NCBI GenBank assembly: GCA_020881915.1
Contig: JAJFPB010000001.1
Coordinates: forward strand, 2,480,001 to 2,544,000
DNA length: 64,000 bases
Origin: Paramyrothecium sp. XJ0827
Lineage: Eukaryota; Ascomycota; Sordariomycetes; Hypocreales; Stachybotryaceae
Direction: 5' to 3'
The notes beneath the pieces were generated by a model, which had not been told where the DNA came from, searched no databases, and saw only the letters and a list, made by a program, of their open reading frames with translations. Shown piece after piece: positions 48,047 to 60,600 of the stretch (position 1 is its first letter; every line of letters starts with the position of its first letter). A program made the position numbers and the translations under genes.

Positions 48047-50350
48047 CTATGCATTATGGCTTGCGATTCTTTGTAGCGTTTTCGTCCTCCTAATTTTAGA
48101 GTCTTCCTCCTCCTCTCGATGTAGCTTTTCGCCAGGGAGTCGGACCGCTCGGTCCACGGCGACGGGGAGGCCTCTGTGTCTCCCTCTCAGCATCACTAGG
48201 CACAAGACGATCCTGCTAGCTGCGTGCCACTCGCCCGAAAAGCTGTAAGACACGCCAGGAAAGCCTACGGAAAGCCCAACGCCCGCGTATGCCGAAATCG
48301 ATTCAAAGAGAACATTGAACACGCTGAAGTTGAGGGGATCGCCCAGGAAGTGGCCTGTCTCGATTGTCATGATGATGAGAACTGCAGCAACGAGCCACCA
48401 AAGATCGTGCGCGAGCTGTCCCCTGATTTGTTGACCGATGAAAGAGATCCGACTATTCTCGTCCTCGGATTTAGGAGGTTTGCGAACGCCAACTCCATGG
48501 AAGGTAACAACTTTCTTCAGGCCTTTGCCGATGGCAGCTCCAGTGAGCCTTCTGCGAATACCAGGGACTGGATTTGAGTTGATTGGGGCAATAAGAGCCG
48601 TTTCTGTTTCAGCCTGTGCCAGCGTTGATGGGTCGTCGTCGTATATACCCAGAGATCTTTCCTCGTAGACATTGGAATTTCGCATCGTGATTACGACCGG
48701 ATATACGGAGATGTACATCATGACGACATACAGCAACTGAACGCCCACGTAAAGCAGTGGAATAGGAAATACAGTGAAACCGGCAGCACGCACCGCTGTA
48801 CAGTTTTGGTCAGTAGGCTGTCATGGTAACAAGAACTGGAGCAACAACTAACCCACGGCTTGGAATAGACCATCCATTATCCGGTCACCGAGTGGTAGAG
48901 CCTCTACCTCGGGGTTTCCGATGTTCATTATTTCGAAGGCCAACCAGTCGATGACATTGGTGACAATTAGAACCGCTAGAAGCCACCACGTTGCCCGAGA
49001 TGGGAAAAGGGTTGTGTAGACTCGACGAGGATACTTGAGTATAAACTCCAGTGTCTCTTTCAGTGGTCCGTGAGTGTTCGGAGTTGCCAGCTTCAACAGC
49101 TTCAAACTGCTCCAGAGTATCAAACGAAGAAAAATGGGATACGCTGTGTTGCCTGCTAGGACGAGCAGGCCTATTACAATAAGGACAAAGTAGGAGCTCT
49201 GAAAAGGTATCATGTTGTCGTCCAGCAAGGACATACCGACATTGTTGAAGGCTGAGACACTGTAGAAGATACCAGCCCACCAGGCGTTAGCACCATCAGT
49301 GGAAGCAGGGTCGCGTCGATAGACAACCATCCACGCGCCGAGAGCAATGGCGGCAAGAAGTTGCCATAAGACAAAGTACATAAATACCGTAAAAGCCAGA
49401 ATCTTCAAGGCACGGTATTCGCAGCCACCTAGTCGCTCTCGCTCATCACTAGAGAGGTCATGGAATTGTCCATTGCGGCCGACATTGTGTTTTGCGAGAA
49501 TCTTCCTCCAATGATAGAGGAAGTCTTCAGAGTCATCAGAGCCGGTTGAGCCAGTACCAGAAGGACGCCTTGTGCGGCGGTCAGTGAGGTGAATCTCAGG
49601 CGCGTAAACAGACGTAGCTGTGGCTGTCTGACGTTGCGAAGGCTCTGCAAAGTTGATGTGGTTCGAAGTCGTTCCGAAACCTGTTTGGTCGAGCGCAGAA
49701 ACTTCGGTTGCGCTGCTAGCATCATCGCCAGTAGCACCCGGTGCGGTTGGTGCCGAGAAGGTGCGTCGAACCGGGGCTGGAGAATCCTTAAGATCAGTGG
49801 TAGCATTGGGATCCACAACGGTATCTTCGCGTGAGATCAGGCCAGGCGGATCGCTCATCTGTGTTCGAGAAGGCTTGAATTTCTGGAGGGTCATTACACG
49901 GCGCAGGCCCATGGACCTCCCGGAACTCGAAGCCCGCGCTCTTCGCCTTTCACGCTCAGCCAGCACGATATCTTCGAAACGCTGCTCAAAAGCATGCTTT
50001 CGAACCATGACCGTCCAGAAAGAAACCCAAATGGGACTACCGATCAGCATGAGAAGCCAAAGCAGTACCTGCTGCCAGGTCGTCGTCTCACTGAGATTGC
50101 GGGTGTTTAGCCCGGTACTGGTCATAGCTGACGTGACAAGGAAAAGGCTGTCGACATAGGAGACATTGCCCAGCGGTCTCGATGAGCCATAGTAGATTCC
50201 AGAGGAGATGAGACAGATGAGCGTGAAGTAGGTATAGTGGATGGTGATGAAATTGATGGGTACGTGTTGGCGAATTAGTCGCAGAGCGTTTTGCAGCTGA
50301 GGCCGTTCGGTGAGGAAGCCATCCCACCTCGTCCTGACGAAGTCTAGCAT
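48047..50350 (-). CDS. TRK1: TRK-type potassium transporter
   Basis: Plasma-membrane K+ uptake protein. Two exons, 50350-48853 and 48795-48047, giving 748 residues. The ATG at 50350 gives MLDFVRTRWDG; longer upstream reading would need a TTG. Four pore loops with conserved glycines are visible: SAMTSTGLN, SVSAFNNVGMS, FQAVAVRAAGF and SISAYAGVGLS. Each lies between hydrophobic segments, the MPM fold of the family. The region between pore units 1 and 2 carries a long hydrophilic loop of about 200 residues, as in fungal Trk proteins. The intron splits the third pore loop between GLFQAV and AVRAAGF. It is convergent with Pol kappa across 215 nt. Whether it is TRK1 or TRK2 cannot be settled here. 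Confidence 0.93.
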
Positions 50351-51506
50351 GGCGGCAGATTGTCGCAAAAGACGAAGGCAAGTTGTGCAAGCAGTGGCTC
50401 GGGACCATCCGCCGAGCCTCAGCAGGTGTTGCAGGTAGTCATTGCCACGGGTCACCAGTCGATTTGCGTATCGAAAGTCAAAGCTTGCAAGCACCGAGAG
50501 TCGATGAAGACAGACGTTGGTTCCCTCCCTGTTTGGAAAGTCCAACAAGGATGCAGTGAAGTGATGTGTGTTGGGGGTGCCCGATTTCCCGAGACAAAAT
50601 AACGTCAGTTGAGCAGCTGGCGGGCCAAGTAGAAGTACATACTTGGAGGCCGCTGGATGGGTAAGGTGCCGTGCCGTCCCTGAGGTACGGCAAGGTTAGG
50701 TGAGTAAAGCTGGGTAAGGTAGGTACCTACCTCGCTGACCTTTCCAAAAGCAAGGTAGCGACATGGCGACTGGACAAGGGTGCCTGCAATCAATCAAAGG
50801 GGGCGCTCTCTCGCACATGGAAAACGAGCAAAAGGGAGAGCGACACGGCCAATGAACAACGACTCTGACCTGGATCCAAGGGGCAACACGGGCGCTATGG
50901 AAGCTTACGAAGGACCGAGATTGAGTTTACCAAACGCAGGGGTCGACTAAACCTGTGCCTGCTGGTATCCTGCCAAGGAAACCTGGGAGCCAACATAAAA
51001 TTTATACCAAGGCGACGGTGGCAGATTTGGTCTTTATAGGCATATTAAATAGGTAGTCTTGCTGTGAGAGATCGCTGGTACTTTCGTCGCATACGAGTTC
51101 CAGCCTGTTTTCAAAAGGTGCATTCAAAAAATCAGGCATGTCATCAAGGCACTGTTCGCCATACAAGTTACGCCCCGCATTTACACTTCAATAAGGAAAC
51201 CTCAACTCATCAAGCAATGAAATCAAGTTGACCTCCTTGGCATAATTCGGCTGGGCATGACGACCTTGTCAGTGCAACAGTAGATCAAATCTCGTCCAGC
51301 ATATCTAATGCGGACCTTTCACAATAAATGTCCTCAGGAAGTCGTGGGGTAGACAGGCCAACGAAGAATATGATACGATCAGAACATGAGTCGTCCATCT
51401 CGGATATAGTGAAGCCTGGCAAACATTCATTCTTTGCATCCTATTCATTCATTTATGCATGATCTCGCTATGTATAAAGATGTAGTAGTGTGATGTCGTA
51501 ACGAGC
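50351..51506. promoter_or_regulatory. Spacer with TRK promoter and perfect palindrome
   Basis: It holds the TRK upstream region and the FKBP 3' end. The stretch 50660-50740 contains GGTAAGG, AAGGTTAGG, GGGTAAGG and a palindrome (see its entry). No gene is visible. Confidence 0.5.
50717..50732. repeat. Perfect 16-bp palindrome
   Basis: AGGTAGGTACCTACCT reads the same on both strands. It lies about 370 nt upstream of the TRK start. It is one of several copies of the recurrent AGGTA-type spacer motif, and the most symmetric. Confidence 0.8.
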
Positions 51507-52314
51507 TCACAGCTCCTCGTGGGCCTGAACCTCATCGGTGTCGGCGACGAAGGTCTTGGCGGCCTCGGCGGCATCAGAGACGACGCTGGCAACTTTCTCG
51601 GCAACGCCCTCGCTAGCAGACTCAACAGCTTCGCTGGCGGCCTCGGTCGCGGCCTCGGCCTTCTCGGCAACCTTGAACTTGATCTTCTCGGGGGTAGGCA
51701 CTCCGTCGATGCTGAGGAGCTCGGTCTCGAAAACTGCAAGAATTAGTCATGTACTTAAAGGACGGTCTTGGGATGAGAAGCGCATACCAAGGGTAGAGCC
51801 ACCAGGAATGGGACCAATGCCGCGCTGGCCGTATCCGTACTCAGGTGGGATGGTCAAGGTCCTGCTCTCAGATTAGATGGCGGTTCACTGTTTGCGGACC
51901 TTTGCGTGACTAACCTCTTCTCGCCAATGCACATGTCCAACAGACCTTGATCCCAGCTGTATTCCTGTGTTAGCAGGTGATAGACCGAACAGGTTGTAGG
52001 GTTATAGTTACCCCTTGATGACCTGTCCAGAGCCGAGCTTGAAGCTGAAGGGAACACCACGATCAACGCCTAGGGAACTCAAAGTCAGAACATCTGCTAC
52101 AAAGGCTGCAATCACGAGGTTCTGAGTGCGTACTAGAGTCGAACTTGTCGCCCGATGAAGCCAGGGTGCCGGTGTAGTGCATGTTGACAACATCGCCCTT
52201 CTGGGTCTTGCGGTCGCATTCGACGGGGAGTGTGACGTCGATCTTGAGCTCCTCTGCGGCGACGAAGCCGACGGCGGCCGAGGCCAAGGCCGAGAAAAAC
52301 AGGGCGGTCTTCAT
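51507..52314 (-). CDS. FPR2: ER-type FKBP peptidyl-prolyl isomerase with HEEL tail
   Basis: Rotamase that assists folding in the secretory pathway; the FKBP2/Fpr2 type. Five exons: 52314-52134, 52069-52012, 51956-51915, 51861-51788 and 51733-51507, giving 193 residues. The signal peptide is [20 protein letters not shown]. The FKBP domain runs to about residue 130, with [31 protein letters not shown] and TIPPEYGYG. It is followed by a 60-residue Ala/Glu/Val-rich helix absent from yeast Fpr2. The C-terminus is HEEL, a likely ER-retention signal of the HDEL type. It is divergent from the small Ser-rich gene. Confidence 0.93.
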
Positions 52315-54408
52315 GATGGGCGAAATAGGGCGAAATCTAGACTGCTAATCGGAGAGTAGGGCGAGGAATAAGTTGGTTGCAAAGTCGAGAGCGGGATGAG
52401 GCCAGGGCGGAATGGATTGACGGCGATGTGGCCAATTGCCCCGTCCTGTTCCTTAAGGTACGTCGATTAGTGGGGGACGGCCGCTAAACTCGCTCGACCC
52501 CACACCCAGCGAGGTGCCGCTCAGTGGCTGTTGCTGCTCCGATTGGGCAATGAGGAGAATCGCGAAGCGGTCAGTGGGAGGGGTTCATCTGATTGGCTCT
52601 GGTCCATCTTGCCAGTGCCTTATTCTTGGTGATGGGAAGCGGATGGAGGGAGGGCTTGATGACTGGAGAAGGACGCAGGATCGTCAGCCGTTCCTTTCCA
52701 ACGGGCCGTGCTCACGTCTGCAAGTTCACCACAGTTGCACACGCATGCACAGTCAGAACGTGGATCATCGTGCCGATGCATGTCAATCGTTATCTTGGTG
52801 GCACTGTCAAAGAACTTTAGTCTGGTGTCAAGATGACCTCTCCGTTTGTAGATACTGAAATGTCAAAGCTCTCGTTGCACGTACGTACAAGGCCACGTCG
52901 TTCTTGGTAGCCAGCTTTACATTGCATGGTCGCATGCGAGGCCGAAATGTCACCCATGCCCTGCGCGTCGGCAACTTCATGGCACTCGAAATTGCCGTGC
53001 CTGCAACGTGTAGTTTGCACCCTGTTTACACAACGTCCGCGCCGTCAAACTTCACGGCTTGCGCCGGAGACCGATTGCGACATGTCGCAATTCCCGGTTC
53101 CTGCAGGTGTCTGCAACGGCGCGGCGTGAGGCACACCATAAACCGTCCAGTTAAAACGTGCAATCCCGCCATTCAGTGTAGCGTCCTGTGTAGCGTGAAT
53201 TGAGAGGCATTCGTCACTTTGGTTGGCTCGGTACAAGCAAACCAGGTGAGATATTGTTTCAGCAAGCTCGTGACTCAAAGAGCCAAGCTCGTTGAAGCAG
53301 GGCTACGCTTGATTGCGATCACGCCTCTGACGCCAGACACACGAATTCAAGGCAAGGGCCGGATACATTTTGCAACCGTGTCGTGCCGAAGTTGTTGCGT
53401 TGTAACAAGGCGTTGCTGAACTCAGGGCGGCGCAAAAAGCAAGCAAACGCCCCATGAGACTTCATTTGGTCTCTCCGTCGCTGATCCAAGTGATATGGAG
53501 CGCGGCACGTGCCCTGCCCCCCTGTCGGAACGACGAATGACTCCGTTGGTGCCTGCAAGTTTTGGCGACAAGGAAATCAAAAGCGGTCCCACGAAAAGCT
53601 TCTGGCAGGGTGTGAGGCTGTGTCATCCGTGCCTTGCACCCACGGGGAGCCAATCCAAACCCCAAGACCCAGGCATCAAGAAGGCAGCAGTCCTGACGGC
53701 CTCATTAACGGCCCCAAAATTCAGGACCGCCTTGATCTGGCACCGACGGCTCATCTGCTTAGCCCTCTTTCCCTAATCGCCTTGAACCAACCCCTGCGCC
53801 CATCTCGTTCGCCCTAATGTGGCCAAGCCTCACAATAGCTACGTGATATCGCCGAGCCAGTGATAGTTTTCGCCACCCGAGGCCGCCGTGCGGACTGCCT
53901 TTTTCCGTTTCGGCATGACCCTTTGGCTCGTTTCTCTTCATCGTTTCACCTGCGCCTTGGGCCATTGTCCAATCATACCCTCGGAGCAGGTATGGAATAC
54001 CACCCGAACACCTTGAAACTGGGCGTGGCCCAACGACTCTCCTTTGTATTTCCCGTCCGTCTGGTACCCCGGGAAAGTCTCCACAGCTCCGTGGACATAT
54101 CCAACGTTGAGTCACTGGTTGTTCAGTCCTATTCTACTTTGGTTCGCGGACGCTGATGCTGTCCCATCGCCTTGCCTGCCTGGGTATCCCAGCAACAGGA
54201 ACTACTCTGTAACGTATACAACGCTGCTTGAACCATTGTAGCTCCGAACTACAAAATGGCCTCGTCCCCCATGGAGCTCTTCCCTCGATCAATCGTTCAT
54301 CGTTTTCTTCCCAGCGGATTTAGAATCACGGAAAGGCTGCAATCTGTCTAGTGCTGTGCCTCTTATATCGAACAGACTACAACATCACAAACCCTCAAAG
54401 ACATCAAG
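52315..54408. promoter_or_regulatory. Long divergent spacer, FKBP / small Ser-rich gene
   Basis: About 2.1 kb. Frames of up to about 118 codons are present, but their composition resembles translated spacer and they lack domains. A CCTTAAGGTAC string lies near 52451. I see no tRNA, repeat or transposon. Confidence 0.4.
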
Positions 54409-54744
54409 ATGAGCAGCAACTATAATGTCCAAGTCCACCAGAGCTCACGTGCTCCTTCTATGAGCAGCACGTCCTCCCGATCCAGTGGTGGCTCCTCAAG
54501 CAGCACCTATGGTGGTTCATTCAGCGGTGGAGCACCTCGATCACTGTCGCCGGGTGTATATCGTGACTATGATGCTGGTGAGAAGTCCCTGTCCGTGCCG
54601 CCAAGCGTATAACACTAACGAATGTTAGCAAAACATGCCGCCAGAGTATCGCGAGCGGGCGGCACCCTTATCGTCACCCATGGCAAGACAGAGTATGACC
54701 CGGGCTGCAGCAGCCCAGCGTATCAGGGCACCTACTCCCGCTAA
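54409..54744 (+). CDS. Small Ser-rich fungal protein, function unknown
   Basis: Two exons, 54409-54577 and 54629-54744, giving 94 residues. The first half is disordered and Ser/Gly-rich (SSTSSRSSGGSSSSTYGGS). After the intron comes a short segment that may be a structured motif (ARVSRAGGTLIVTHGKTEYD), then a Pro/Tyr tail ending in YQGTYSR. The start ATG follows an A-rich leader (ACATCAAG before ATG). Phase is kept across the junction. I do not recognise a named family. Confidence 0.65.
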
Positions 54745-55476
54745 GGCGTGAAGTATTGTACTACAAAGATGGAATCCTGGTGCTTTGGTGATGCGTGCAT
54801 GATTCGGCGTTCTGTGTCTTGGCTGGGGTGTCTTGATTGCTTTGTTTTTTGTATTACCACTTGGGCTTGCACCTCCTCACTTGTTGCGTGCTCGAAGGTC
54901 TTGATTCGTTATGTACTTTTACTCCCTATTTACCTTGAAATGAACTTTCACGAATGAAAGCGGCATCGTGGTCATACCGTCCCATCACAGATGTATCGTT
55001 CTTTCGCTAAGCAAGTTGGGGTGTTGTTAGGCCTGAGATATCGCTTGCTATGGGGGCTCTGAGTTGCACCAAGGATGCTCAACTTCCGCAGTGTGATGAC
55101 TGCATCGCAAGATGATAGTCATGCATGTCAAAAGGTTCGCTTGTCGCATGTTTGGTACGGTCAGGTCAGCCAGCAGAGAACAGATACTGTCGATAGTCAT
55201 GTCGCGTAGCTCTATGCTCGTTGACATTGATCTGGAAGTAAGCACTTGGAACTTTTCATTGCGCAAGTGCATCGGTAATTGGGGTATTTGTATTAAGAAA
55301 TTCGACAAGCCTTTGAGCTGTGAGTGATGAAGAAAAGTTTCGGGAACCATATGGTCGAGGTTGCATCTGCAGTAGGTTACATATCATACACATCGTGAAA
55401 CCCCAATAAAGCTCTCTCTGGCAACCTCCTGTTTGCGCGGCACCTCAGCCGCACCTTGGTCGCCAAACTTCTCTGT
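54745..55476. other. Convergent spacer
   Basis: About 730 nt with the 3' ends of the small Ser-rich gene and the RPEL gene. Nothing coding is seen. Confidence 0.45.
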
Positions 55477-56023
55477 TCAAGCACCACCCTCCCGCTTGGC
55501 ATACTCCTCCTCGATAGCTTCCTCGTACTTCTCCTCAGCGGTGCGCGGATCCTCATGCAGAACGCCGCCCTTGATGAGCTCCTCGGGAGCAGGACGGTGC
55601 GAAATTTTGTCATTGAGCTTGTCTTCGAGCATAGCCTTTTGGAGCTAAAAACAAAGAAGAAGTAAAACATGTCAGATTCATGTACCTTTTGTCTGCGAGA
55701 TGGAGCAACACGGTAAGGAAATGGTCAAATACTTCTCGCTGATGGGCCTGAAGACCAGGGGCCGCATTGGATGCTGGGAGGATGTTTTCTGAATTGGGAA
55801 CTTCGTCAGTACATGATAGAAATAACGAGCTCGTCTACGCACTCTCAATGAGCTCAGCACGGTCTGGGCGATGCATTAGATGATTCTCCAGCGAGTTCTT
55901 TCTCGCCTTGTCGGGACCAACAGGGGAGATGGAGGTCTTGTCGATGGTAGAGTCTTCCTGAGATGGAGACGCGGTCAATTCGTCGGCCACAGGCTGCTGG
56001 GGCTGTCGTTCGAGGTCGGCCAT
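55477..56023 (-). CDS. Small RPEL-repeat protein (predicted actin-binding)
   Basis: Three exons: 56023-55843, 55788-55733 and 55644-55477, giving 134 residues. Two RPEL motifs are visible. The first (about residues 44-65) has RPDRAEL followed by KNIL. The second (about 85-108) has RPAPEEL followed by GGVL. In animals RPEL repeats bind monomeric G-actin (MRTF, Phactr); fungal RPEL proteins are mostly uncharacterised. The N-terminus is acidic and disordered, and the C-terminus is a Glu/Ala/Lys-rich helix ending in REGGA. It is divergent from the myosin-I gene, about 1.6 kb apart. Confidence 0.85.
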
Positions 56024-57602
56024 GGCTGCGATGCGGAATGCGGAATGCAGGATATGACGTAGGGGCAGACGGGTTTGGTGAAGGAAATGTGGGCTGTGCA
56101 ATGGAGTTGACGATGTGACTGTGAAGTCGAAATGATTGCGATTAGAGGTTTCTGAGGAAAGAGGGGTCGCGCTGGTATTTATCTTTGCGAAGAAACGGAA
56201 ACAGCCTGCCTGAGGAATAGCTAACTCGAGGTAGCTTTCCCTAGCAACGACAAACAATCGCTTCTATGTCATGGCCAACATTGGATGATGCACATGCTGC
56301 AAACGTGATTGGCAAGGGATTGGCGCTACCCCGCAGCCGCCGCTGTAGCCACTGGTCCCGAACGCAAGGATTGCCATCAAGATTATTAGAGGGAACGGCA
56401 CAATGCGCCATGCGAAATGCGTAAACGGGATGGTCTCGCCCTCAAAGTTCACCCAGCGGCGCCACAGATGTTTTGCTTCAAAAGTCGTTCAAGACTCAGG
56501 AACAAGCCCAAGCGGCTTACTCCATACTCGTGACCTTTTGCGCCTTTCTAAAGTTTAAGATACCTACCTAGGACCTTACCTACCTTAGCTGTCATATGCA
56601 TTAAATCCATCTCATGCTCGCTTTGCTTGTTGTCACCCAGCCCGGCTAGTCTTGGTTGGACGAACTAATGAGTACGAACAGCGAAGTTAGCTGGCAAGCA
56701 TATTGCATAACACAACACTGCTGTCGCATGAAATGGTGAGGTGTAAGGATTTTCGGTCAGCCCAGCGCGCTGCAAGCGATGACAAGCTGGTTCTCGGCGG
56801 CTGGGAATAGAAGGCAAAATACAGAGGAGCTTTGGACATGATGATAGGTAGCCGGGGTAGAGGTTCAGTGGAATCAGTCTAACTACCCAGAAACCCATAC
56901 CTTCGCAGAATGGAGGCCATCCACAAACGCAATGCCAGCGGCGACGTTAGGTGGAGCCGGGGAGAGAGCTCCAATAAACCATTACCAAGGTCCAGGCCCC
57001 GTCGCAATATGGAGTTATGGAGCCGGACGGACAATGACGACAGTCGGCGAGAACATGCGGCATGAGCAATGCTTGAGTTGACGGCAACCTGGCATGCGTA
57101 GAGCACGCGTAATCCTTATCCGCCCTTTCTTTTTTTCTTGTTTGGAACACCACTTGGGCTGTTCCATGATATCTTCAACTCGCTCACCAGGTAGCGTTTC
57201 AAGACGGGTTCAGGTACTCGGCCATTTGCCCCGCCACTGATTCGTGTCGCCTGGGGCTGTGCTTAAGCGGGAAATTGTCGGGCTTCCGTGGCTCATTCCT
57301 TGCCCAAAGGTATCAGTTCATGCTTTCAGGCACCAGAATATCAGACCGCACCTGTACCCACTACGTAGCCCGCGACAAGCCACACTTGAGCTGAGACCCT
57401 TCGGTAATCCGTCTACTTCGACGCTTCGTCAACTTCCTTGGTTACGACAAGATTGCAAACACTCACGCGATAGCCGTCTTGCGCCTTTTACTACGTTCCT
57501 TTTCTTTCCTTGGGTCCCGACATTTGATGCTTGCGTGACTTGTCCCCCACTTGTTTTATCCTTCCACCACATCCTCCCCTCCCCCTATCCTACTCTCTTA
57601 TC
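56024..57602. promoter_or_regulatory. Divergent promoter region, RPEL / myosin-I
   Basis: About 1.6 kb. A block of TACCTACCTAGGACCTTACCTACCTTAG lies at 56561-56588. A TC-rich stretch (57530-57600) leads into the myosin start. I see no credible gene. Confidence 0.5.
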
Positions 57603-60600
57603 ATGGTAAGACACAGGCCGCCGTCGCCGATTGCCCCTCTCTTCCCTCTCGTCGCGGAACATGGCTTGTTAACGCGTGCCCGCAACTGCTCAGGGTATAT
57701 CACGGCGCCCCAAGGATAAGGCTGGCCGGTCCGCCCAGCAAGGCGCATCCGGAGCCCAAGGTGGCAGCGCGAAGCCCAAGAAGGCCACTTTCGAGGCCAC
57801 CAAAAAGAAGGAAATCGGTGTGTCCGATCTCACTCTCCTGAGCAAGGTCTCCAACGAAGCCATCAACGACAACCTCAAGAAGCGATTCGAAGGCGCCGAG
57901 ATCTATACGTACATTGGTCATGTCTTGGTTTCCGTCAACCCGTTCCGGGACCTGGGCATCTACACCGACCAGGTCCTTGAAAGTTACAAGGGCAAGAATC
58001 GTCTCGAGATGCCTCCTCACGTTTTCGCCATTGCCGAATCCTCATACTACAACATGAAAGCGTATAAAGACAACCAATGCGTGATCATCTCGGGCGAGTC
58101 GGGTGCTGGCAAGACTGAAGCGGCCAAGCGCATCATGCAGTACATTGCGAATGTGTCCGGTGGCGAGTCCGGTGAAATCAAGCAAATCAAGGACATGGTG
58201 TTGGCTACGAATCCGCTCCTCGAGTCTTTCGGCAATGCCAAGACTTTGAGAAACAACAATTCCTCTCGTTTCGGAAAGTACCTACAAATACACTTCAATT
58301 CTGCTGGTGAGCCCGTCGGCGCCGATATTACGAATTATCTTCTCGAGAAGACACGCGTTGTTGGTCAGATCACGAACGAGCGAAACTTTCACATCTTCTA
58401 CCAGTTCACCAAAGGAGCTCCGTCGCAATACCGAGAGCTCTTCGGCATCCAGAAGCCGGAAACATATGCCTACACGAGCCGATCAAAGTGCTTTGACGTC
58501 GACGGCATTGATGACCTGGCCGAGTTTCAGGATACCTTGAACGCTATGAAGGTTATTGGTCTAAGCCAGCCTGAACAGGATCAGATTTTCCGCATGTTGG
58601 CGGCCGTTCTGTGGATCGGAAACATCCAATTCCAGGAGGACCAGAGCGGCTATGCTGAAGTCACCGACCGGTCGGTGGTTGATTTCGTTGCGTATCTGCT
58701 CGAAGTCACCCCTGAGCAGGTCATTCATGCCATCACGATTCGTATCTTGACACCACGAAACGGCGAAGTGATTGAGTCTCCTGCAAACCCCTCACAAGCA
58801 TTGGCAACCCGCGATGCCCTGGCAAAGGCTATCTATAACAACCTTTTTGACTGGATCGTCGAGCGCATAAACCAATCTCTCAAATCAAGACAATCGACTG
58901 TTAATAGCATTGGCATCTTGGATATCTATGGTTTCGAAATTTTCGAGAAGAACAGTTTCGAGCAGTTGTGCATCAACTACGTCAATGAAAAGCTTCAGCA
59001 GATTTTTATTCAGCTAACTCTGAAGAGCGAGCAGGAAGAATATGCTAGGGAACAGATTCAGTGGACCCCTATCAAGTACTTTGATAACAAGGTCGTTTGC
59101 GATTTGATTGAGCAGATACGCCCCCCCGGCATCTTCTCCGCGATGAAGGACGCGACGAAAACGGCCCACGCCGACCCAGCGGCCTGTGACCGTACCTTCA
59201 TGCAGAGTATCAACGGCATGTCGCATCCCCATCTTACTCCGCGCCAAGGGAACTTTATCATCAAGCACTATGCTGGAGACGTTGCATATACCGTTGATGG
59301 CATCACCGACAAGAACAAAGACCAGCTTCTGAAGGGTATTCTTGGGCTTATCCAAAACAGTGGAAATCAATTCGTACACACTCTGTTCCCTGAACAGATC
59401 GACCAAGACAACCGCAAGCAGCCCCCTTCTGCCGGCGACCGCATCCGCACCTCTGCCAATGCCTTGGTCGAGACTCTGATGAAGTGTCAGCCGTCCTACA
59501 TCCGAACCATCAAGCCCAACGAGAACAAGTCCCCAACGGAATACAACAGTCCAAATGTTCTTCATCAAATCAAGTATCTTGGTCTCCAAGAAAACGTGCG
59601 CATTCGTCGCGCCGGCTTTGCGTATCGACAAACGTTCGACAAGTTTGTTGACCGATTTTTCCTTCTTTCTCCCGCCACTTCGTACGCTGGTGAGTACACA
59701 TGGGATGGCACCTATGAGGCTGCCGTGAAGCAGATTCTCAAAGACACGAGCATTCCCAAGGAGGAATGGCAAATGGGTGTCACCAAGGCATTTATCAAGG
59801 CTCCCGAAACCCTGTTTGCGCTTGAACACATGAGAGATCGATACTGGCACAATATGGCCACCCGAATTCAGAGAATGTGGAGAGCATATCTAGCATACCG
59901 TGCCGAGTCTGCGACCAGAATTCAGCGTTTCTGGAGGAAGAAGAGAACAGGAGCCGAATACCTTCAACTTCGCGATCAAGGTCATCGTGTCCTTCAAGGC
60001 CGCAAAGAGCGCCGGCGCATGAGTTTGCTTGGCTCACGCAGGTTCCTTGGTGACTACTTGGGCATCAACGCAACCAATGGACCTGGCTCGCAGGTCCGCA
60101 ATGCTGCCAATATTAGCTCGAACGAACGTGCCATTTTCTCCTGCCGCGGAGAGATTTTGGAGGCCAAGTTCGGACGATCCAGCAAACCCAGTCCCCGAAT
60201 CATTATCATCACGAACAGCAAATTCTATATCGTTTCGCAGGCTATGGTTAGTGGGCAGCGACAGATCGCTGTAGAGAAGGCTATCCCTCTTGGAGCTATC
60301 AAGTTTGTTAGTACCTCCACCTGTCGGGATGATTGGTTTTCTTTGGGAGTCGGGTCTCCGCAAGAGCCAGATCCTCTACTGAACTGTGTTTTCAAAACCG
60401 AGATGTTTACTCAGATGCAGCGGGTGATGCCTGGGGGCTTTAATCTCAAGATTGATAGCACGATCGAGTATGCTAAGAAGCCGGGCAAGATGCAGCAGGT
60501 GAAGGTTCTGAAGGACTCGCAGCAACCAGTTGATTTCTATAAGAGTGGTACTGTCCACACTCGACAAGGCGAGGCCCCGAACTCGGTCTCTCGTCCCACA

